A DNA stretch of 50,618 nt from an uncultured Marinilabiliaceae bacterium (GTDB lineage: Bacteria > Bacteroidota > Bacteroidia > Bacteroidales > Marinilabiliaceae): contig CALEUX010000107.1 in NCBI GenBank assembly GCA_937920475.1, positions 1 through 50,618 of the forward strand. The letters are read 5' to 3'. A program made the position numbers and the translations under genes. This document shows, in pieces, positions 45,271-50,618 of this stretch. Below the pieces are notes generated by a model. That model was not told the DNA's origin, ran no database searches, and was given only the letters and a program-made list of their open reading frames with translations. Numbering within the stretch: position 1 is the first letter of the stretch; each line of letters opens with the position of its first letter.

Positions 45271-46691
45271 ATGTTTTATAGTAACAACTTGCACAGGGTT
45301 TTGAACTTGTTTTTCTAATAAGCAAAGATAATTTCTTTTATTGGGATAATATTTCTCAAATTTCGATTCCCGCCAATTGGTTTTATGATAATAGGTTATT
45401 GTTTTCCTTAGTTCCAGACGATTTTACTACGGGCCATTTACCAATAATTCCTTATTATATTGCCATATGGTGGAAATTGTTTGGCAAAACCTTACTTGTT
45501 TCACATCTGGCTCTTCTTCCTTTTGTATTTGGGATAATTGTACAACTAAAGAATATCGCATCCAAATTTTTTCCAGATAATATTTGGCATCAATACATAT
45601 CAATTTGTTTTATATTATTGGATGCCACTTTATTGTCGCAACTTACTTTAATTACCCCCGACATTGTTCAAACGTTTCTTTTTTTATGGGTAATAAACAG
45701 CTTACTTTCTGGGAAAAAACTAGAGTTTACAATAGCATCAAGCCTATTAGGTTTAGTTTCCATGCGTGGTCTAATTGCCTTGGCAGGATTATTTCTATTT
45801 TTTATTTGGCTTGAGTTCGCACATCGTAAAAAAAAGATAAGCCTTACTGAATTATTGCCAATAATAACAACTGTGATTATTATTACAACAGTTTATAGTT
45901 ATCATTTATTAGAAAAAGGCTGGCTTTTCCATAATGCCCAGGCAGGGAAATGGGATAATTCACTTAGTTTGGCAAATCCCTATCAAATTGTTAAAAATAT
46001 ATTGGCATTTGGTTTTCAGCAACTTGATTATGGCAGAATAGGATTATGGGTAGTTTTAATCATTTTCATGATAAAAACGTTAAAAAGTAAAAGAATAATC
46101 AATTCTTCTGTTAATATTTTGCTTGTTTTGTTAGTTACTCAATTTCTGGTTTGGTTTCCTGTTACGATAGCATTTCAAAATTTTTTTGGTCACAGATACT
46201 TCATTCCTATCTTTATTATTCTTGGAATTACTGCGGTTTTTATAATTGTTAATTATTTTCGGTTAAAGAAACCAATTCTAATATGCTGTTTTGCAATTCT
46301 TTTAAGTGGATATTTTTGGGTTTACCCACGAAAGTTTGCACAGGGGTGGGATGGGACACCGGCTCATTGGCCTTATTACAAAGCAAGACGAACGATGATT
46401 CAGTATATTGATAATAACGGTTATGACAAAAATAAAATTGCCAGTTTTTTCCCAAATCTGGCTAATAGCAGATATATCGATTTAAACGACAATACCCCTT
46501 TTAAATTTAAAACTTTCAATCCGGATATAGATTCATTATGCTTCTATTCCAATACTTACAACATTGATGATGAACCTATTGATTTGCTTTTTGACTCTGG
46601 TTATTGGTATCCTGAACTTATAAGAAAGGACAGATTGAGGTTATTCTATTCAGAAGAAAGTCCGATTAATATTATTCCACCTGCGCTGTAA
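45271..46691 (+). pseudogene. GT39-like integral membrane glycosyltransferase, 5' end frameshifted or start unclear
   Basis: A multi-pass membrane protein with about nine to ten hydrophobic helices and the N-terminal pattern of GT39/GT83 transferases (YWDNISQIS..., FTTGHLPIIPYYIAIWWKLFG). The main frame has no ATG at its beginning. It is open from 45285, and the first usable codon inside is a TTG at 45399 (430 aa), which would remove the conserved acidic start. An ATG at 45271 in another frame gives MFYSNNLHRVLNLFF, and one extra T in the TTTTT run at 45310-45314 would join it to LISKDNFFYWDN. The gene is therefore either damaged by a one-base loss or mis-sequenced. It looks AT-richer than its neighbours. 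Its 3' end overlaps the convergent YraN-like gene by 20 nt. Confidence 0.7.
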
Positions 46692-47040
46692 AAGCTCCCT
46701 CGATGTGATCAATGTCCCATTTCGTTTCATCAATTGGCATGCAAGTTACCACATCGAAACGTATTTTGTTATCAATTTTGTGTTGAATCACATATTCTTC
46801 GGTGGCATGCACCAAAAACCGTATTTTACCCGGTGTGATAGATTCCCGGGGATGCTCCCAGTTGGATGATGTTCGGGTTCTGACTTCAATGACAACCAGA
46901 TAATCACCATCAAAAGCAATAATATCAACCTCTTTATGCTTGAATCGCCAATTACGGGCTATAATTCGAAAACCCTTATCGCGTAAAAAATCGGCAGCCA
47001 CCTGTTCGCCCTGTCGCCCCAGTTCATTATGATCGGCCAT
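46672..47040 (-). CDS. YraN family (UPF0102) nuclease-like protein
   Basis: A small protein (122 aa) of the YraN/UPF0102 group with a PD-(D/E)xK nuclease-type core: GRQGEQVAADFLRDKGFRIIARNWR, KEVDIIAFDG and VVIEVRTR. The last motif has Arg where ExK nucleases often have Lys. The role is not established for the family. It is downstream of the LD-carboxypeptidase gene by 4 nt, so co-transcribed. Confidence 0.88.
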   Translation of the reverse strand: MADHNELGRQGEQVAADFLRDKGFRIIARNWRFKHKEVDIIAFDGDYLVVIEVRTRTSSNWEHPRESITPGKIRFLVHATEEYVIQHKIDNKIRFDVVTCMPIDETKWDIDHIEGAFTAQVE

Positions 47041-47044
47041 AGTT

Positions 47045-47956
47045 TTAGCAGTTTAAAAATGACAACTCCGATTCACTTTCCGAAACAGACATTCTGACTT
47101 TTGCTCCCAGAACAATTGGTTCGTTTTGCCGGGAATGACCTGCCGGAAAATCAAACATAACCGGATATTGATACTCTTTTACAACATCAGTAATTATTTG
47201 GTTGGCAGTAAAGCCAAATGGCGTTTCATTATCCTGCATATCGGTCATTTGACCCACAATTAACCCCGACAGCCCGGCCAGTTTTCCGCTTACTTTTAAT
47301 CCATACATCATACGGTCGAGGTGGTAAAGATATTCACTTACATCTTCAATGAAAAGGATTTTCCCTTTAGGGTCAAAATCGTATTGGCTGCCAATAAGCG
47401 AAAACAGCAGTGATAAATTGCCTCCAATAAGAGTGCCTTTTGCCACTCCCGGACGATTCAACGGATGAGCATGAATTTTGTAATCGGGCAATTGACCTTT
47501 TAAAAGATTCCACAAACGGCTCATCCCGGTATCGTCGTAACTGCCTTCTTTTAAACTGCGCACCATGGGACCATGTATCGACATCATTTCCAAACTGTTT
47601 TGCAATACCGAATGAAAAACAGTAATATCGCTATACCCAATTAACCATTTGGGATGTGATTGAAAAGCTGAAAAATCGATTAAATCAAGCAATCTGATGG
47701 CTCCATAGCCTCCTCGTGAGCACCAGATGGCTTCAACTTCGGGGTTTAGCAGCATCTCCATAAAATCAGCAGCTCGTTTTTCATCGGTTGCCGAAAACTG
47801 ATGCCAGGCATCGGCCACATGAGGCGCCCTGATGTGCCTGAAACCGTGCGCATCTAAAAAAGATTCCGCTCTCTTAATTTCATTTTCGGCAATTTTCCCG
47901 GCCGGAGAAACCATTCCCACTAAAGCTCCTTCTTTTAAAAACGGTGGAACTATCAT
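47045..47956 (-). CDS. LD-carboxypeptidase (S66 family)
   Basis: Cleaves the terminal D-Ala from murein tetrapeptides during peptidoglycan recycling. It is cytosolic (no signal peptide). The S66 catalytic elements are visible: IGYSDIT (nucleophile Ser, about residue 105), LFIEDVSEYLYHLDRM (Glu) and FPAGHSRQN (His). CSRGGYGAIRLLD is another family motif. Length 303 aa. The YraN-like gene follows. Confidence 0.92.
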   Translation of the reverse strand: MIVPPFLKEGALVGMVSPAGKIAENEIKRAESFLDAHGFRHIRAPHVADAWHQFSATDEKRAADFMEMLLNPEVEAIWCSRGGYGAIRLLDLIDFSAFQSHPKWLIGYSDITVFHSVLQNSLEMMSIHGPMVRSLKEGSYDDTGMSRLWNLLKGQLPDYKIHAHPLNRPGVAKGTLIGGNLSLLFSLIGSQYDFDPKGKILFIEDVSEYLYHLDRMMYGLKVSGKLAGLSGLIVGQMTDMQDNETPFGFTANQIITDVVKEYQYPVMFDFPAGHSRQNEPIVLGAKVRMSVSESESELSFLNC

Positions 47957-48312
47957 AATTCATCAATTTGCTAAAAATATCAGTAGTTGTTTAATCTATA
48001 TTTCAGATGCTTAGTTGCCAAATACCACCTAATTCAGGGTATCAGAATAAGAAGTATAAATGACCGGGCTTTCTATTCTTCTTATCTATCCATCTAAACA
48101 TCTTAATTCTAATCATCTAAATAAAACATTATTATATGTTGCCTATATCCCTTATATGGTTCAAAAAAATACTAGTTTTTAAATGTTTGGTTATCTTTGT
48201 GAAGTTAAAAAAAATCCTGATTATTTAAGGGGTTGCATCAGTTTCAAACAATATCTGTTTTACAACTCCATTAAAATCAAATTAAAAAGAAAAACAATTT
48301 CATTATAAAACA
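47957..48312. repeat. 356-nt intergenic region with partial fold-back repeat (copy D) and metG promoter box
   Basis: The stretch 48064-48120 (CTTTCTATTCTTCTTATCTATCC...ATCTAAACATCTTAATTC) reads on the opposite strand as AAGATGTTTAGATGGATAGATAAG, similar to the arms of copies A-C. The left palindrome block is reduced to GACCGGGC. Downstream, TATCTTTG at 48192-48199 fits the -7 consensus for metG, with no convincing -33 box. No gene is visible. Confidence 0.4.
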
Positions 48313-50346
48313 ATGAAGCAATTTAAACGCACCCTGGTTACCACTGCTCTTCCTTATGCCAACGGCCCTGTACACATTGGCCATTTAGCCGGAGTTTATG
48401 TTCCTGCCGATATATATGTTCGTTATTTGCGGTTAAAAGGTAAAGATGTTTTACTTATTGGCGGTTCAGATGAGCATGGTGTGCCCATTACTCTAAAAGC
48501 CCGCAAGGAAGGCATTACGCCTCAGGATGTTGTTGATAAATATCATCGTATCATTGAAGACTCGTTCCGCGATTTTGGAATTTCGTTTGATGTATACTCG
48601 CGTACCAGCCGTAAAATTCACTACGAAACAGCATCGCAGTTTTTTCGCACACTTTACGATAAAGGTGAATTTATTGAAAAAGAATCAGAACAGTATTACG
48701 ATGATGAAGCTAAACAGTTTCTGGCCGACCGTTATATAACCGGAACATGCCCCCATTGTGGTAAAGATGGTGCTTACGGCGACCAATGCGAAAGTTGCGG
48801 AACATCGCTCAATGCCACCGACCTTATCAATCCAAAATCGACCATATCGGGCAGTACGCCTGTTATGAAATCCACTAAACACTGGTATTTACCACTTGAT
48901 AAGCACGAACCTTTTTTGCGCCAGTGGATACTGGAAGGGCATAAAGAGTGGAAAAGCAATGTGTATGGCCAATGCAAATCGTGGCTCGACCTGGGCTTGC
49001 AACCACGCGCAGTTAGCCGCGACCTCGACTGGGGCGTACCCGTGCCGGTTGATGGCGCCGATGGCAAAGTGCTTTATGTTTGGTTCGATGCACCCATTGG
49101 CTATATATCAGCCACCCGTGAGTTAACTCCCGATTGGGAAAAATACTGGAAAGACGACGAGTGCCGATTGCTGCATTTTATAGGAAAAGACAATATCGTA
49201 TTTCATTGCATCGTGTTTCCGGCCATGCTTAAAGCCGAAGGTTCATACATTTTACCCGAGAATGTGCCGGCCAATGAGTTCTTAAACCTGGAAGGCGATA
49301 AAATTTCCACCTCGCGCAACTGGGCGGTTTGGCTGCACGAATATCTTATTGATTTTAAAGATAAGCAGGATGTGCTGCGTTATGTGCTCACTGCCAATGC
49401 TCCCGAAACCAAAGACAATGATTTTACCTGGAAAGATTTTCAGGCTCGTAACAACAATGAGTTGGTAGCCATATATGGTAATTTTGTGAACCGCTCGATG
49501 GTGCTTACCCAAAAATATTACGATGGAAAAGTTCCGGCGTTGGGAACTTTAACTGATTTTGACAAGGAAACGCTTGATAGTATTGGTGCAATTGTAAAAA
49601 GCACTGAGGAAGCCCTGGAAAATTTCAAATTCCGCGAGGCCATAAAAGAAGCTATGAATCTGGCCCGGTTAGGGAATAAATACCTGGCTGATACAGAGCC
49701 TTGGAAACTTATAAAAACAGACCCTGACAGGGTGCCCACTATTATGAATATTGCCCTTCAGATTACCGCCAATCTGGCCATTTTAACCGAGCCTTTTTTG
49801 CCATTCTCGGCACAAAAACTTCGAAATATGCTGAATATGGGCGAAGCCAACTGGAAACTTTGCGGTAATAAGGAGATTCTAATGACCGGGCACACCATTA
49901 ATGAGCCATCTTTACTTTTCGATAAAATTGAAGATGATGCTATTCAGATTCAACTGAACAGGCTGGAGCAAACCAAACTTGCCAATCAGGCCGAAACCAA
50001 AACAGCAGCCCCGGCCAAAGCAAATGTAAGCTACGATGAGTTTTCGACCATGGACATACGCATTGGCACCATTCTGGAAGCCGAAAAAGTTGCCAAAACG
50101 AAAAAATTGCTTAAACTGAAAATTGATACCGGTATTGACCAGCGCACTGTTGTTTCAGGTATTGCCGAATATTTTCAGCCCGAAGAGATAATAGGTCAAC
50201 AGGTTTCCATTTTGGTTAATCTGGCCCCCCGAAACATTAAAGGCATTGATTCGCAAGGTATGATTTTAATGGCCGAAGATGCTGATGGCAAACTTGTTTT
50301 TGTAACGCCCTCTTCCAAAGTAAAAAATGGCTCGGAAGTGAAATAG
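48313..50346 (+). CDS. metG: Methionyl-tRNA synthetase
   Basis: Charges tRNA-Met. A class I synthetase of 677 aa: HIGH at 21-24, a zinc site with Cys146, Cys149, Cys159 and Cys162 (CPHCG...CESCG) and KISTS at 330-334 as the KMSKS loop. The anticodon-binding helical domain follows, then a C-terminal Trbp111/EMAP-II-like tRNA-binding domain (about 573-677, starting [20 protein letters not shown]). Start at 48313 ([18 protein letters not shown]). It is monocistronic with a terminator 55-60 nt after the stop. Confidence 0.97.
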   Translation: MKQFKRTLVTTALPYANGPVHIGHLAGVYVPADIYVRYLRLKGKDVLLIGGSDEHGVPITLKARKEGITPQDVVDKYHRIIEDSFRDFGISFDVYSRTSRKIHYETASQFFRTLYDKGEFIEKESEQYYDDEAKQFLADRYITGTCPHCGKDGAYGDQCESCGTSLNATDLINPKSTISGSTPVMKSTKHWYLPLDKHEPFLRQWILEGHKEWKSNVYGQCKSWLDLGLQPRAVSRDLDWGVPVPVDGADGKVLYVWFDAPIGYISATRELTPDWEKYWKDDECRLLHFIGKDNIVFHCIVFPAMLKAEGSYILPENVPANEFLNLEGDKISTSRNWAVWLHEYLIDFKDKQDVLRYVLTANAPETKDNDFTWKDFQARNNNELVAIYGNFVNRSMVLTQKYYDGKVPALGTLTDFDKETLDSIGAIVKSTEEALENFKFREAIKEAMNLARLGNKYLADTEPWKLIKTDPDRVPTIMNIALQITANLAILTEPFLPFSAQKLRNMLNMGEANWKLCGNKEILMTGHTINEPSLLFDKIEDDAIQIQLNRLEQTKLANQAETKTAAPAKANVSYDEFSTMDIRIGTILEAEKVAKTKKLLKLKIDTGIDQRTVVSGIAEYFQPEEIIGQQVSILVNLAPRNIKGIDSQGMILMAEDADGKLVFVTPSSKVKNGSEVK

Positions 50347-50404
50347 ATTCCATTGGGAACCGGAAGAAAGGAAGAAGAAGATAGATTTTTTTATACTACA
50401 GAAA

Positions 50405-50436
50405 GGGCTGTCTCAAAAGGACAGTCTCTTTTTTTA
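50405..50436 (+). terminator. Intrinsic terminator after metG
   Basis: A stem built on CTGTC (50408-50412) / GACAG (50420-50424), extended by G-U pairs, followed by CTTTTTTTTATT. The GGCTGTCTCAAAA half resembles the motif at 4709-4719 and 4787-4816. Confidence 0.7.
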
Positions 50437-50477
50437 TTCAGTTATTAACAGCTAACTGTTTATAAATTAAAAAAAAA

Positions 50478-50615
50478 CACTATTGTCCGGTAAAAAATAC
50501 ATTCTTCGTTTAAGTGCTCTCCCGATGAATCGGGATTACTTTTTTTATTCATTTATGTTTTCTTTCAATGGCATTCATGATCCGCTTCGCTCCACTGCAG
50601 CAAAAAAAGTAAGCA
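50478..50615 (-). repeat. Right arm of long terminal inverted repeat
   Basis: Reverse complement of 1-139 with one T fewer in the T-run. It begins abruptly at CACTATTGTCCGG after an A-run. The window ends 3 nt after the arm, so what lies outside cannot be seen. A frame starting at ATG 50555 stays open to the end of the window and may be the start of a gene in the repeat, but it is too short to judge. Confidence 0.9.
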
Positions 50616-50618
50616 CAT

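Noticed and set aside
50555-50618. Frame open from ATG 50555 to the window end, possibly the start of a transposase
   Set aside because: Only about 20 codons are visible, and the copy at the left end is shifted by the T-run difference. Identity cannot be supported.
1-50618. CRISPR array, tRNA or rRNA genes, prophage
   Set aside because: No regularly spaced direct repeats, no cloverleaf with a TTCGANTC arm, no rRNA-like sequence and no phage structural genes were found by reading the intergenic regions.

Overview
The window is about 50.6 kb of a Bacteroidota chromosome, probably a free-living, gliding or surface-associated lineage near Bacteroidales/Marinilabiliales. The evidence is a complete type IX secretion/gliding core (porP-gldK-gldL-gldM-gldN), a DUF4270 lipoprotein, lipoproteins and Tat-lipoproteins, and several upstream boxes that fit the Bacteroidota promoter pattern (TTTG, about 20 nt, TAnnTTTG). 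I see no rRNA, tRNA, CRISPR array, prophage or complete insertion sequence.

Layout. 1-139 and 50478-50615 are the two arms of an almost perfect inverted repeat. 316-4673 holds an S41 protease lipoprotein, an MlaE/MlaF lipid-transport ABC pair and mannose-1-phosphate guanylyltransferase. 4857-14648 (minus strand) carries the type IX motor and outer-membrane ring genes, a metal-site-degenerate arginase-fold protein and topA. 14873-24266 is mixed housekeeping: a class A PBP, a small secreted protein whose signal peptide is broken by an in-frame stop, radA, panC-panD, a single-domain glycogen-synthase-like protein, DUF4270 and nagB.

24430-33131 is the most interesting segment. A membrane-spanning regulator (degenerate PI-PLC-like plus LamG domains outside, a SARP-type DNA-binding and BTAD region inside) is followed by a tetraheme cytochrome c fused to an FGE/SUMF1-fold domain, two Tat-lipoprotein Gfo/Idh/MocA oxidoreductases, a DUF1080 (3-keto-disaccharide hydrolase family) protein and a lipoprotein sugar isomerase-fold protein. 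This parallels the Bacteroides thetaiotaomicron BT2160-BT2156 locus as I remember it (oxidation/elimination breakdown of glycosides through 3-keto intermediates). The added cytochrome suggests a link to the membrane quinone pool. A cytosolic isomerase/oxidoreductase pair (33599-35917) follows and may process the products.

36007-39231 encodes a polyprenyl-type GT2, a GT-C membrane protein with a TPR tail and a small membrane protein. 39387-50346 contains ribE, an OsmC-like protein, an NAD-dependent epimerase/reductase, a second class A PBP, a DUF502 membrane protein, an MmcQ/YjbR protein, a GT39-like membrane protein with a damaged 5' end, a YraN-like protein, an LD-carboxypeptidase and metG.

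Four intergenic stretches carry diverged fold-back repeats of one family. Two genes (porP and the GT39-like gene) and one inverted-repeat arm show single-base length differences in A/T homopolymers. These could be real slippage or sequencing error.
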